Positions 10,139 to 21,884 of a stretch of DNA of 64,000 bases are shown in pieces. Each line of letters starts with the position of its first letter. The stretch's first letter is position 1. This DNA comes from Capitulum mitella (Eukaryota > Arthropoda > Thecostraca > Pollicipedomorpha > Pollicipedidae): NCBI GenBank assembly GCA_030062745.1, contig CP099844.1, positions 19,282,596 through 19,346,595 of the forward strand. The letters run 5' to 3'. A program made the translations under genes and the position numbers. Under the pieces are notes generated by a model. It saw only the letters and a list, made by a program, of their open reading frames with translations, ran no database searches and was not told where the DNA came from.

Positions 10139-13065
10139 CTGTCGGCGGGGGCGTCAGGTCATACACGGCACACCAGGGACGGAGGGCGCACCCGCCGAGG
10201 CCATCACTACAAACGCCGTGACGACACGCACCAGGCTCACGCAGATAAGTGACGACCAAACAGCAGGCGACACAGGTGACCGACCCCTGTCCCACGGGCC
10301 CCTGTCGGCCCCGCTACAGGGCAGCGTAACAAACCGCACGAGCCGACACCTGTCTGCCGCGTCACGAACGTCGAAACACGAACATCTCGACAGCCGATGC
10401 AAAGCTATGCGGCTGTCAGCGTTACTGAAGCCAAGTTGGGAGCCGACATAACACACAAACACGTGGTGTGGATCAAAGGAACATACGGACAACAGACCTG
10501 CGGAGCTAGGGCTCACATCTGTACACACGACCGAACACCACGGGTCGAATGGGCTACATGAATAGCAGGCCCCATCTCCGTCGCCAGTGCCCCAGCGCCG
10601 CTGCCGGATCGTGCTCCGACTACCCCGGTGCGTGATTTCCCGCCACCAGCGTGACCAGCCAGCTAATGGCGGCCAAGAGAATCGTGCACGGATGGCGATG
10701 CGAGGGGAGAGGATCCGGACCCCTCTCCCATTATCCCGGGATTTTAACAGTAGGCCTATGGCAATGGCTGGAAAGAAACGGCATGAAATTCTATGCAGAC
10801 ATGATGAAATCCCCCTCCCAAAGATTTCCGGGAATCTCCAGCCCTGTATTCGTGTCCGTGTCACTGCACCGGCAGCAGCAATTTACCGATGACGTCCACC
10901 GCGAGGCGGCCAAAACAGCACCCCCGTCGCCAGCACAGATCACTCGCCGGAAACGAGTGCACAGCGATTCCCACCGCAGACGCATGCGTGGGAATTTGAC
11001 AGTCCGAATCGGGCGCTGACTCCAGGCATACACGTACAACCACAGCAGTGCAGCCCAGGACACCAAAGCAGCGAATGAAAATCCGAGCGATGCGGAAGAA
11101 ACCGGGCCGGCTCACTTCCCTGGACAGAGAAAATCTGTACCGTTTAAAATTGGAGTGTGGTCTAGTTCCATGCCAAAAGCAGCGGATCACCCAAAGAAGC
11201 AGCGACGAACTCAGCAAGGCAGCGATACATGAAGACAGCTTGAAAGGACAGAGCAGGTGGTCCTCAAATGAACGTCATGGAGGCGCATACGCACACAAAA
11301 CGCTATCGTATGGATCCGTTTCATCACATCGACCAGCATAATGGGATTAGGGTAACGGAACCTTTACCTCATTTAGCCTGACACTTGCCGCTTGCGCCTT
11401 TGCCTCAACAGTTCCTTGTTTAGCCTTTAATAACTACTTTATGTAATAACTATAATAACTACTTAATGACGTCTTTAAGAACTACTTCGCCCCTAAAACC
11501 ATGGGCTTAAGTTATGCCCTAATTTCACATTCTCTTCAATTTTAGCTTTTCGCTCCAGAGGGGTTCCCTTGGCACTGTAAATAACTGCCTTCATCGCGGT
11601 TACATAACGTTCTATCGGTGATAAACATGTGTGTGCACGCTGAAAGGACGGGTAGGGCGCCGGCCCTACCAACCTGGCGGATACATTAACAATTCCGGAT
11701 AATTTAACATCAGCCCTTTGATGTTGCATGGTAAGAAATCCCCTGGAAATGGCTCTAGCGCCCTCTTCTTTCAAAACGCTCCAACAACGATGCTGATGAA
11801 TGCATATGCAGTTCATCACTCCGGTAATACGGTGGCGAACGACGGCAATTTTGGCGCATCGAGCATCGGAGTACACCATCCAGGCACATCCGGCACACCA
11901 CCGAAACGAGCCGGGCATTCAAAACTGGACTCTCACTATTCAACGCCAAGCTTCTACAAGTCCACTCATGATCAACCAGCAATATTTGACCGCATGCCAC
12001 GAAAGGCACAGCGAGGTATAACGGTCATGTCCGCCGTAATTATGTGTAACGCGCGGGATCGGAATTTAAAACGCCAGGGGGTGCTGCCGCCCGGCACTGG
12101 CGCTGGTAAAACGTCTCGCCGATTTCCAGCCGGCAGTCAGCCTTGGCCTCTGACCTTTCTGACCGTGAAATTACCTCGCGAAACGCTTTGTGTAATGGGG
12201 AATGGCTCCCGAGACACGCTGTGACCGACATCATGGCGACCGCGGCGGGGGACGGGACCAATCCACACAGTCCAACGACCCAGCAGGGCCAACCGCCGCC
12301 AAATAACCTGGGGCACAACAGATCGGCCGGATTAAGATACCGGCGGCATCAGCGACCGTAATAAATCGGTCGTGTCAGGGGATTTAGGGCGTCGTACAAT
12401 TCGCCATGGTTTTTCGTGCGAACGTGACTTCGACAAGGGCAGGCACGAGCGACGAGATGGTTTGAGGGTGGGCGATAAGGGAGAGCGAGGAGGGTCATAA
12501 AACACCTCAGCACGTGTCATTCAAGACGTTTTCAAGACCGACGATAACTAATGCTACGCGTGAGAAATATAATCGGTGAAGCAGACGTCGTCCTCGTGCA
12601 TCTCAAACAAGACGAGCTTATAGTTCTGCAGGCTCGCCCTCTTACTTAATAACGTTATGAAACCCGTATTACGACATACTGGCGGATGACGACAGAATAT
12701 AATTTTCAATTCATTGCATGTCTTGATGTTTGATTTTTCGCAAACTGGTTTCTGAAAACATACGCAGCAACAATTTCCAGACCAACTACATCTGTTTATG
12801 AAAAGTCGGCCAAAATGTAACATTTACGTGAAAGCGTCGAAACATACGACCAGAAACAAACATTAGAAACAAACAGAAACAAACCATCAGCCGTCAGCGA
12901 CGACCGTGTGATCTCAGAGGCAGGCTCACAGGGGAAGCTGGACCCACAGGCAGCCTCTCGCGCGACATACAAGCCGCGACCCGCCTGTCCCCAACAATGC
13001 CCAAACCTTCTTAACCCTCCGTCAGCCCTCCCCCCCTCCAGCCAGCCCGCGCGAGCAGCACTCAC
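10139..13065 (-). other. Cytospin intron between exons 9 and 10
   Basis: 2.9 kb, donor GTGAGT, largely AT-richer unique DNA (11,000-12,900). A lone TTAGGG-like string at 11,347 is not a telomere array. No coding sequence recognised. Confidence 0.7.
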
Positions 13066-13366
13066 CGGCCTTGGCCTGTTTGTTGGCTGACTCGATGGTC
13101 TCGATGAGCGTTTTGACGCTGAGCTTGCTGTCCTGGCGCATCATGAGGCTGGATCGGCCCGGCCGGCCATCCACGGGCGACTGGACGGTGCGCAGGGGTC
13201 GCCGCTCGGGCGAGGGGGACGGCGGCCCGGCCGGCGGCGGCGGCGTGGGCGGCCGCGCCGCCGCCGCCGCCCGCGCCTTCTCCAGCTCGGAGCTGAGCGC
13301 GCCCACCCGCTCCCGCAGCCGGTGGTTGTCCATGGCCATCTTCTCCACGTGCTCCTGCGCCTCCGT
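13066..13366 (-). CDS. SPECC1L: Cytospin coding exon 9 (residues 572-671 plus 1 nt)
   Basis: 301 nt, phase 0 in and phase 1 out; acceptor cgccgacag|ACG, donor GCCG|GTGAGT. It begins TEAQEHVEKMAMDNHRLRER, the end of the coiled coil, then an Ala run and a Pro-rich spacer (PPTPPPPAGPPSPSPER) and ends with KLSVKTLIETIESANKQAKA. The last part matches the short conserved motif TVKTLIKSFDSAS of SPECC1L, found between the rod and the CH domain. The Ala/Pro spacer is coded by GCC/CCG runs and is probably variable in length. Confidence 0.93.
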
Positions 13367-16300
13367 CTGTCGGCGGGGCGGCGGGACGTCAGAGGGACGC
13401 CACACCAGCGGCGGCCAGCCAGACGGCGCCGCCGACAGAGCAGGGATCGGCGCCACGGAAGCGGAAACAATCTGGTGATCGCTCGTCATATCAGGAGGCG
13501 CCTCAGTGACTTCCCGCCGAAACTTCCCAATCATTATAATTCCTCATACCTGAAAAATGTTTCGACATTTGTTCTATTCTTCTGTGGCTACATCCTCAAA
13601 ACAGCCATTCTCAAAACAAGGAAGCACTGGCGACCTACAACACCAGTGTTACCACAAGGGAAAAAAACGTCCAGACTATATTCGAGTATGTTAATTACAC
13701 GGCCTCATTGCACCGGAATTACGTTTTAAAAACGCAAGCCGGATAAGAGATGAATACTAATTTTCAGCCACCGGAGTCTGGACCGAAGAACTGCGAAGAT
13801 TCAACCACCAGTGAAACTACCAGTCAACATAAAATTAATGTAATAAACCACCGCGAGGCAACCAAAAATCGACAGTGACCATCATTAATATTGGCTATCC
13901 TCATACCGCTCCGGCTAGTTCTTTGCGCTTTCAGTCAAATAACGCCAACAGCTGACCTTGTCAGCAGGCGATCAATAGACGTTCATAACGTCATCCGATT
14001 CCCTGGGGACTCTCATCCGCGCTGGCAACAGCTTCCTTCCTCGCGGTCCACGCCCCACCTCGCGACATTTAAATCGCGCTGGGCGGAATGAACGGCCATT
14101 TGAGAAATGGCTGGATGATGGAAAACGGCGCGAAACGCCGGGGTGAAGATTTATGCTTGCTCTGCAAAAACAAACGCCGAAATCATGGTCCCGTGGACAG
14201 TGTTTCACCTCAGTACGCGTGCTGGACGACGGGCACATTTCAAAGTTACATCCATGCAATCACTATTTCCAACCTACGTCGCATCTAAAGCCGGTGCCGC
14301 CGCGAGGCCCAATTTCATTTACGGCTGTCCGAGAAAACTACAATGCTGCCCTTTATTCTGACCAGAGCCCCGCCAGTCCCGGCCAGACCAGTCGCTGCAT
14401 CACTTCTCTGTCGCCGACACCAGCCCAAGCAAAGCGGCAGGAGCTCGGACTAGAGGGCACAAAAAGCCCAGTCCGCCGTTCCCAGCAGAAAGCCGAGAAG
14501 GGGAGTGGAAGGTAGAGACGCAGAGGAAGGGAAGAGGAGCCAGAATCACAAAAACGGGGGGGGGGAGATTAGCAGAGGGAAGGAAAGGGAGAGGGGCTAG
14601 AGTAACGGGGACTACGAAAGACAGGGACAAGCACAAAGGAAGAGGGGAAAGAAAATGGGAAAATGAGCAAAAGGAGACGGGAAGGACAGGGAAACGGAAA
14701 CGAAGAGTAGAATGAGACAGAAAACGAGGGGAGAAAGAGAAGCCGGAGAGTAAGAAGACGACAACCATCTCTGCCTCTCCAAGCTCCAGCCTGACCAGTT
14801 TCACAGCAGAATCGGACCATTCCAAACTCGGCCAGCGGTGAAACAGAACAAACCACAGCGGCCGAAGCCAGCCTGAGAGGGGCCGCCGCCCCGGCGCCGG
14901 ACGGGCCGGGATTTGGGCGCCGTCTGGCCGGCCGCCGGAGACCAATATCCGGCCGGCCGGAGCCCTTACAGCCGCACAGGAACAGTCTCGCCGCGCCGAC
15001 CGGCCGGAGACGGCCCCGACAGATGACGGATGAAGGCCGAGCCGAAACGGAGGGACCCACAGGTGCCGGTCACGAGGACAAAACGCCGAGGGACGATCGA
15101 TTCGCAGTGCGCTCACGACCAAAAACATGAACCGTGTTTAACTCTGCGCGCCCTTTCCGCCCCTCCCAGGAGAAAAAGCATTTAGAGCTATCCAGCGTAA
15201 CTTATAAGTCCCATTCCAGAACAAAATGTAACCACCCAACCAGATCATTCGGTAATCCTGTGCTCTCGATCCTTTGCGTTGCTCGTCTCCGTTTTCGACC
15301 AACGACCCCTGGAGGAGCGACATCGCTCCTTGTCGCTCCACGTGCCGGCCACACGAGGCGCCGGCGGTCGGCGGCGGACCACGAGACGGCTGACTGGATC
15401 AGCGCCTGCCGGCGCAGCGCCTCGTCCGCCAGCCGCGTGGAAACGTCGCTCTGGCCGGCCCCCAGACCAGATCGATACGTCACGACCAATCAACCGAAGC
15501 GGGGTACGGCGCCGCATCCCAATCAGAGCCCGACCGGCCGGTAACGCGCGCACGCAACGGCAGCCGACCCCGGGGGACACCATCACACCACATGCGCACG
15601 TTTCAACATCCGGTCAGCGAGCGTGCCAACGGCACAGCGAAGTCCCGCGTCAACACACAGTCGACGGTCTTCAGTCGAGCCCGTCCAGCGCCATGAAAAG
15701 ACTGGGGATCGATGCCATCTTCCCGGCGCTTTCCAGGCAGACAATCCCCAGATAGCCGGCCGTTCGCGGATATCATGCAAACGGGGCGTGCCGGCGCATC
15801 GCACGGTGATTTAACGCCGGCCGGCAGACACCAGCCGACAGGCCAGAACTCCCGAGCGTCTGAGGTCGAGGAGGAACGCGCCAAACCCGCCACGGCCGGC
15901 CAGCTAGCCGGTAATGGATGAAGGGTTCGGCTATCCGTCAACGCGATTCAAACAAAGCCGCAGCTGTTCGTGACGAGGCCGTGTTCGGACGTTATAAATG
16001 TCCATCGAAATGGATCCAAGCGATGGCTAGTTAACATCCCTGACAAATGGAAGACAGTCAGGATGCTACTAAATCGTGTCCCGCAAAAATCTAGAAGAGT
16101 CGGTTGAACTGGTCATAGAAGGAGTCACGCATCGGCATCTCGCAAGGCAAAACAAACGTATGACACTTTTGGGACCATTCTGGAACAGAGATGGATCTCT
16201 TTGTTTACCCAAACTCGCTTACCGCACTATCCAAGTACATTCCCCGTTTCAGACATAGCGGCCTGAGCAGCAGCAATCTGCCGTGAAGCCCCTGACGCAA

Positions 16301-16603
16301 CCCGTCGTCTGGCCGTAGCACGTCACCCCGTACCTGTACCGCGTCACCTTGCCCCCAGGCCATACGGCCGGGGAACGAGGCGACAACAGGCCCGAGTGCG
16401 GGAGCAAACGTACGCTGCTGACCACCGTGCCACCTGCCAATACTTTCCACCGCCCGAGTATTCCGCCTCGGTCTGTCATGGGGCGGGAAAAATCCCGCCA
16501 TCGGCCGGATTCGAACCGCGAACGTTCCGGCACGGATTCGATCACGCCGACCGCCGGCCACGCCGCCCCGGGACACGCACGTGCGCCCGGCTCGGGCACG
16601 TAC
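13367..16603 (-). other. Cytospin intron between exons 8 and 9
   Basis: 3.2 kb, donor GTACGT. It contains an AT-rich part (13,520-14,360), purine-rich DNA at 14,450-14,760 and, 40 bp from exon 8, a tRNA-like unit listed separately. A helical-looking minus-strand frame at about 15,300-15,480 lacks a convincing donor and was not called. Confidence 0.75.
16482..16570 (-). ncRNA. tRNA-like Pol III unit (possible SINE head)
   Basis: On the minus strand a box A-like TGGCCGGCGG (16,551-16,560) is followed 43 nt later by a perfect box B, GGTTCGAATCC (16,507-16,517). TTTTT (16,488-16,492) lies in the loop of a perfect 7-bp hairpin (GGCGGGA/TCCCGCC, 16,482-16,499). The T-arm pairs only partly and no anticodon arm could be fitted, so a functional tRNA is unlikely. 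A tRNA-derived SINE fragment or degraded tRNA is more likely. No second copy was found in the window. Confidence 0.4.
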
Positions 16604-16771
16604 CCGGAAGTCGTTGGCCACTCGGACGGACATGAGCAGGTCGGCCTGGAACTGGGCCCAGTCCTCGGTGTCCCGGCGGTGTTTGTCGGCAGCCTCTGCC
16701 AGGCTGGCCTCCAGCTGGCGAGCCGTCTCCTGCAGTTCGGCCACCCGCTTCTGCTGCTCACTCAGACTGGC
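16604..16771 (-). CDS. SPECC1L: Cytospin coding exon 8 (residues 516-571), end of the rod
   Basis: 168 nt, phase 0/0; acceptor gccccgcag|GCC, donor CGG|GTACGT. It carries the family signature DTEDWAQFQADLLMSVRVAN followed by DFR. The human equivalent is [20 protein letters not shown]. Joined to exon 9 it reads VANDFR-TEAQEH, as in human NDIKSEAQEE. The first seven codons and the preceding acceptor are duplicated 70 bp upstream within the intron. Confidence 0.95.
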
Positions 16772-16912
16772 CTGCGGGGCAGAGATGTGCCGTTAGTACC
16801 AGGGAAGGAGCACACCGTTTCTGCTGCTCACTCAGACTGGCCTGCGGGGCAGAGGTGTGCCGTCAATATCAGGGGAGGAGCACACCGTTCGTGCTGTTCA
16901 TTCAGACTGATT
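16741..16912. repeat. 70-bp tandem duplication spanning the acceptor of cytospin exon 8
   Basis: The segment starting CTGCTGCTCACTCAGACTGG at 16,751 is repeated at 16,821 and, diverged and shortened, at 16,891. It holds the first codons of exon 8, the 3' splice site and part of the intron. The copy at 16,821 keeps the acceptor ccccgcag and seven codons intact. Confidence 0.93.
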
Positions 16913-16946
16913 GCTCTCTGCTCCGTTTCACGAGCTCGGGGCGCAC

Positions 16947-17114
16947 CTTGAGTTCGCGTTTGTCCTCCAGATGGCTCTGGCAGGTGGCCTCCAGTTCGTG
17001 AATGTTCTCCTGGAGGAGGCCAGACGCGGCTACGGCGGCCTCCTTCTCCTCCAGCAGCTGATCGTACCGGTACTGGGCGTCACTCAGCTCCTTCTTGGCG
17101 TTGTTCTTTGCCAC
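16947..17114 (-). CDS. SPECC1L: Cytospin coding exon 7 (residues 460-515), coiled coil
   Basis: 168 nt, phase 0/0; acceptor ctgtccag|GTG, donor AAG|GTGCGC. It encodes AKKELSDAQYRYDQLLEEKE and ENIHELEATCQSHLEDKREL. The second part occupies the place of the SPECC1L sequence [20 protein letters not shown]. The next intron is only 175 bp and contains a duplicate of the following 3' splice site. Confidence 0.9.
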
Positions 17115-17478
17115 CTGGACAGATGACGGTCACGGATATCGTCACTCTGCTGTGCGTCGGAACACGCCGACGACAGCCCGCCGTACCATGGTTAGGCCCG
17201 CACAACGGAATAAGCACAAAACACGGCGTTCAGATGGGATCCTTCCACTTAGGAGACGAAAACTATATCTGTGCTTAGTCAACGGTCGTTAAATGAATGC
17301 CTAATGAAAAGTCCTTCGTGATGCATGACACAGGAACATCCCATCCCAGTACAATTCCCATTTGTTCCCAAGTTCAGCCGTAGGTGAATCGGGCCCTGTC
17401 TCAGGGACACAGCGCCAGCGGCCGCCAGTCAGTGCTGTTCCGGTCTTCTCTGCGCGGCCGTTTGGCCGCCGTGCTGAC

Positions 17479-17667
17479 CTTGTTCTCCTGCTGGAGGGAG
17501 GCCACCTGGTCCTGGAGCCGGGCGCGCTCACACTCGGTCCGGCTGACCGACTCCTGCAGCCGGGCGGCCCGCTCGTCCACACGGTTCTTCTCCTGCCGCA
17601 CGGCGTCCAGCAGAGCCTCCAGCTCAGACTTGTTGTTGGCCGCCTGCGCCTGCTGCAGCTCGGCGAT
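17479..17667 (-). CDS. SPECC1L: Cytospin coding exon 6 (residues 397-459), coiled coil
   Basis: 189 nt, phase 0/0; acceptor tgtgggcag|ATC, donor AAG|GTCAGC. The part SELEALLDAVRQEKNRVDER aligns with the human segment [20 protein letters not shown], and the next residues (ARLQESVSRTECERARLQDQ) follow the same pattern. Joining to exon 7 gives LQQENK-VAKNNAKKELSD, an uninterrupted coil. Confidence 0.92.
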
Positions 17668-18329
17668 CTGCCCACACGTCGGCGGCCGGTCAGATGGGCC
17701 AGATGGGGTGGGGGGCAATGACGGCCGCCCGGCCGGGCGGGAGGGGGGGAGGAGGCGAGCGGAGAAATGACACCGAACGTGGTGCGGCCGCCGAGTTTCG
17801 CTGCCGGGCATCACGAGACGCCAGAAAAGCGGACACTGCTGGTCCGTGCCGCCAGAACAAGCGTGAAAGCGGCGGCCACGCGGTCAATCACGACGTTCGT
17901 ATTACGTGCGATCGTTGGCGGCTGGGTGAAAACTGGCGTAAACAAGAAACGGGTCCAGCTAAAACAGTCAAACCAATGGGTTGCCGTTGTAAATGCCTCT
18001 GAGCGCTGCCATTTCAAGAAACATACTGACGAACTGGTTACAGTCCGAAGCCCCTGGTCCGGTCATCGTCGCACGTTTCCCCTCCTGACGTGTTGCGTAA
18101 TGGAACAGCCAAGTCACGGCGCCGGTTGGACCGAAACCTCGACGACCGACAGGGCCAGACATCGCGTGACGTCGCCGGACGAGAAAGCGAGCGGCGTTCC
18201 CCGCCGTCCCCGGGCCGGCCGCCCCGAGTCGAACCACCCCGACCTCTCCCACACCGGCCGTCACCGGGCGAGCGCGCGGCCCGGCCCGGCCCGTCGCCAC
18301 AGCAGGCGGCGCTCCCGACCGCGGCGCAC

Positions 18330-18596
18330 CTTGCTGTTGGCGCTGTCGAGCAGCTCCTTGACGCGGTCGGCCTCGATCTGACAGTCGGACGCCTGCTGGC
18401 GGGCCTCCTGCAGCTGGGTCTCCACCTGGCGGCGCTCGGCCGTGGCCGCCTCTACCGTGGACTCGAGCAGCCGAACCCGGTCCTGCAGGGCGGCCTTGTC
18501 GGCCTCGTGCGCCGACTCGCTGCGCCGCATCGCCTCCAGCTGCTCCTGCAGCGCGTCCAGCTTCGCCTGCAGGCTGTCCCGCTCGCCCTGGGCGCC
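18330..18596 (-). CDS. SPECC1L: Cytospin coding exon 5 (residues 308-396), coiled coil
   Basis: 267 nt, phase 0/0; acceptor cggttgcag|GGC, donor AAG|GTGCGC. The exon is all heptad repeat, rich in Glu, Gln, Lys and Ala, with no Pro (for example ERDSLQAKLDALQEQLEAM and DRVKELLDSANSK). It fills the middle of the rod and belongs to the gene by position, phase and strand. By itself the sequence is generic coiled coil. Confidence 0.9.
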
Positions 18597-19502
18597 CTGC
18601 AACCGCACGCGGCGACAAGGAGACGGTCAGCGCGTCAGCCGGCGCTCTCGTTCAGAACGGTCGGCAAACCGCGCTGACGGCGTGCGGAGTGGCATCGCCT
18701 CAGAGGCGACGCCTTCCCCTCGCCTGCATTCCTCGAATTCAGCGCGTGCAGTGCAAACGGCTGGTCGAAAGGTCAGACCATGTTTGATGATGAGGCCGGT
18801 CCTAACAAGAGCGGATTTTCGGTCTTCATCAGCCACTAAGCCCCGAAAACCCCAGTTCAGTGTGTTTGCTCGTGGACTAACCGCAGAGAACACTATCGTT
18901 TGAACACTATTCGTGGCGTCCAATCACGATAGCAGACGAGACGTAGTCAGCTTTACTCACGACGACGCTGATCCGAAAATCTGTTCAATTTGCTGATCCC
19001 AAGCATGAAAAGAGCACGCAAACTAGACACCTGCCTAGTCTGGTCAAGTATGGCCCGTTTGAGTGGAAAAAGTATCAGCTGACGAAAACAAACAGAAACT
19101 GCCGATTTAACAAACTCAAACTATGTCACCATATGGCAAGTCGAACGACTGCTTTTACGCCACTGCCTCCCCCGTCCACACCGACACTGCGCAACGTCTA
19201 CAGTTTCACTTCCCGAGACGCTGGCTTGCATGTCACGCTAATCATCACGCTAATGGCCCGTCCACTGACAAGATGTGTCGAGATACCAGGCGTATTTCTG
19301 GTGGGTGGAGAGCCGTCTACCGCCAGAAAACATGGCGCAGTCATTTGCCGGCGACCGGCTGGCCACGAAAAACACAACGCCACTTAATGACGACGATCTC
19401 AATAAGCGCCACGCGGCTGTTCGCGCGAGAGACAGCCGAATATTCCGGCAATACCAGGTGGGCGGGATGACCATTTCACGAGCTCCCGCGGCGTCCACAC
19501 AC

Positions 19503-19787
19503 CTTGATGAGGTCCTGCAGCATGAGCTCGCGCTCCTGCAGCTTGGGCCGGTCGGCCTCCTCCTTGATGAGCAGCTGGCGCAGCTGCTGCACCTGCTGCT
19601 TCGAATCCTCGAGCCGCTCCGTCTGCTCGCAGAGCGACTCGAAAAGCACGTCCTTCTGCTCGAGCAGCTGCTTGTTGTCGGCCTGCAGGGCGGCCAGCTG
19701 GTCCTGCAGGTCGGTCAGCTCCTGCAGCGTCGCCTGCAGCTCCTCGTTCGTGCTGTGGTGGGTCTCCTCCATCTGGGTGATCCGATC
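19503..19787 (-). CDS. SPECC1L: Cytospin coding exon 4 (residues 213-307), conserved coiled coil
   Basis: 285 nt, phase 0/0; acceptor cacgacag|GAT, donor AAG|GTGTGT. It opens with DRITQMEETHHSTNEELQAT, nearly the same as the human segment around [23 protein letters not shown], and goes on with DVLFESLCEQTERLEDSKQQ, matching VILMESLCQQSDKLEH. This is the most diagnostic coiled-coil exon of the family. Heptads are continuous to the exon end (LLIKEEADRPKLQERELMLQ). Confidence 0.95.
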
Positions 19788-20293
19788 CTGTCGTGGGAGG
19801 CGCGCCCCAGTCAGCGAGTTCCCGGTGACGGGATATGGGTGTCCTGGGGCAGGTTATTCAGGCTTTACGGCGCGCCGATAGTAGGGCCATGTGACGTCCA
19901 TCAGGCGTTTTTATGACTCGGTAAGATTCAATTACACTAATTCCATACTGAAACTTCCATGATCAGGAACGGTTTGTTGAGTGTGACTGATTATATCCAT
20001 TCATCGCCGCTTTCGACTGACAGGCTCGTATCACGTCATAACCCCCGAGCCCATCATCGCTGGAGAAGGTAAATACGCAATAACGCCGTCGATCTTTCTC
20101 GATTTCGACCATAAAACCGTACCCACATCATCAGTGTCGACGACCACTGCTGAAGTTGGCCCATTAGGGCGAAACACAACACGATCCTGCCCTCGATGGT
20201 TATCAGCCAGACAGGTTACGGCCGTCTGCCCGGCCGGCCGGCGGCGGTCCGGCAGACCGGCCGGCCGGGGACGGCGCCCGGGCCCGCACCCAC

Positions 20294-20413
20294 CTGCAGA
20301 TCAGCCACCGAGAACTCGGACATGGACGAGCTCGACTGTTTGTCCCAGTCGGCCTGCGGCGTCACGGCCAGCAGCTCCTGGGAGGCGGACGGCGCCAGCT
20401 CGCGGCCCTTGTC
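20294..20413 (-). CDS. SPECC1L: Cytospin coding exon 3 (residues 173-212)
   Basis: 120 nt, phase 0/0; acceptor gatcggcag|GAC, donor CAG|GTGGGT. It encodes a polar, Ser-rich linker (ADWDKQSSSSMSEFSVADLQ) that matches the Ser-rich segment ending in SEVSVACL just before the conserved coiled coil in SPECC1L. The exon is short and symmetric, so it could be skipped without a frameshift. A 42-bp minisatellite begins about 50 bp upstream of its 3' splice site. Confidence 0.85.
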
Positions 20414-20461
20414 CTGCCGATCAGAGGACACGACACCGTCAGCACGGCGGCAGAGCAGGCG

Positions 20462-20610
20462 ACAGCGCAGACACTGCAACCTCAGCACGGCCGCCAGGCA
20501 GGGACAGCGCAGACACTGCAACCTCAGCACGGCCGCCAGGCAGGGACAGCGCAGACACTGCAACCTCAGCACGGCCGCTGGGCAGGGACAGCTCAGACAC
20601 GGCACAGTCA
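20462..20610. repeat. 42-bp minisatellite, about 3.5 copies
   Basis: Units start at 20,462, 20,504, 20,546 and 20,588 (ACAGCGCAGACACTGCAACC...). The array lies in the intron just upstream of the cytospin exon 3 acceptor. Its 14-codon period keeps minus-strand frames open. Confidence 0.93.
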
Positions 20611-21665
20611 GAAGAGAACATAAAAGGGACGGCACGGCAATGAGCGCACAGGTATGTGGTCCTGCACAGGACATCGTCGGCATACCGGCAGTACATCAGT
20701 GAACGTCACCTTCTGGTGCTGATAGCCGAGCGACCCAGGATTCTGTAGCCACGACTGACCTTTCGTTTTTTTTTCGGGGGGGGGGGGTTCCTGACCAAGA
20801 CCAATTAAGACTGGACCCGGGCCCACGTTCGCCCGCACCGCCGGGCGTTCATGCAGCAAACCGTGGCGCGCCGTGACCGCTCCCGACCCACTAAGTCAGC
20901 GCCCGTCACCGGCGGCGTATTCCGATCTGCCAGCGCGGCTCGGCGGAAGGCCGGTGCGGTCCGGGCCGGGAGCGGCGCCGCCCTGCCGGCTGCGGCCGGA
21001 CCGGTCCGGGCCGGCCTCCTCTCAGCAGGGCCGTCACGAGCGGTCAACAGGTCCCCGCCGCGCGGGCCGCCACGGACCGAGAGCGCTGATCAACGGCCGC
21101 AGCGGCCAGGACGGCATTCAGTCTACGGACGACCGGCTGGGATCCATGCCGTTCCGTCACAGCGGGGGCCACGGAGGTAGGCGCACGCCCGCAGGCCTGG
21201 CAGTTTAAGCCGCAGAGAAGCGTCACGCCGTTAAAAGCGGAATCGAGTCCAGTGTCCTGGGTGGCATGTCTAAGGCCGGGACGTGGTGGAACGCCGCTGG
21301 AATGTCTGCGGTTGGAAACCCGGGATGGGATGTTCTCAGTGGAAGGTCCGTGGTAGCACGTCGCCCCCGGAGGTACAGGAATGCCTCGGAAGGACGCTGT
21401 CGTCGGAGCCCGGCCCGTTTCTGAGTCTCGGCGCCGGCGGGCGCTGCCGCGGACGTTGCGCTCCCTCGCTCCGGCCAGCCTGCAGCCACCGACGTCGGCT
21501 GCAAGCTTCATACCACAGCCGGAGCCGCTGCAGACCCTCACTTCAGACACAACAAACCAGCGCCCCGCCGACCCGCCCCGGGGACGACACGGCTCACTCC
21601 GGGCCGACTCTGCCCCGCGCTCGCGGCCCACGTCGCGCGCGGCCGTCCGGCCCGGCCCGACTCAC

Positions 21666-21884
21666 ATCTCCGACGATGGAGGCCGGCGCCGAGCAGGAGC
21701 AGCGCAGCCGGTGGTCGAGCAGCAGCTGCTTCTGGGCGTCGCTGATGGGCGCGGCGGCGTCTCCGGCGCGCTGCACCAGACGAGCCCGCAGCGCCTGGTT
21801 CTCGGAGCGCAGCAGCTCCAGCTGCTCGTCCAGCGGCGGGCCGGCGGCCGGGTCGGCGCCGCCGCCCGCCGGCAGCACCTGGTC
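21666..21884 (-). CDS. SPECC1L: Cytospin coding exon 2 (residues 100-172)
   Basis: 219 nt, phase 0 at both ends; acceptor ccggcag|GAC, donor GAT|GTGAGT. A Gly/Ala/Pro start is followed by a coiled coil (LDEQLELLRSENQALRARL) that corresponds to the SPECC1L stretch around QLKNENRMLKDRL. The end (residues 150-172) has a leucine-rich helix and then a Cys/Ser-rich tail. It joins exon 1 across an 11.4-kb intron to read EVKRLK-DQV, a natural coiled-coil continuation. Another phase-0 exon in that intron cannot be excluded. Confidence 0.85.

Noticed and set aside
11345-11356. TTAGGG-like string
   Set aside because: Single copy in an intron, not a telomeric array.
15202-15489. Helical-looking minus-strand frame (TRLADEALRRQALIQSAVSW)
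   Set aside because: It lies in a cytospin intron whose flanking exons already join in a conserved way, and has no convincing donor.
20640-20696. CRYADDVL string resembling a reverse transcriptase motif
   Set aside because: Isolated motif without the flanking conserved blocks of any reverse transcriptase; likely chance.
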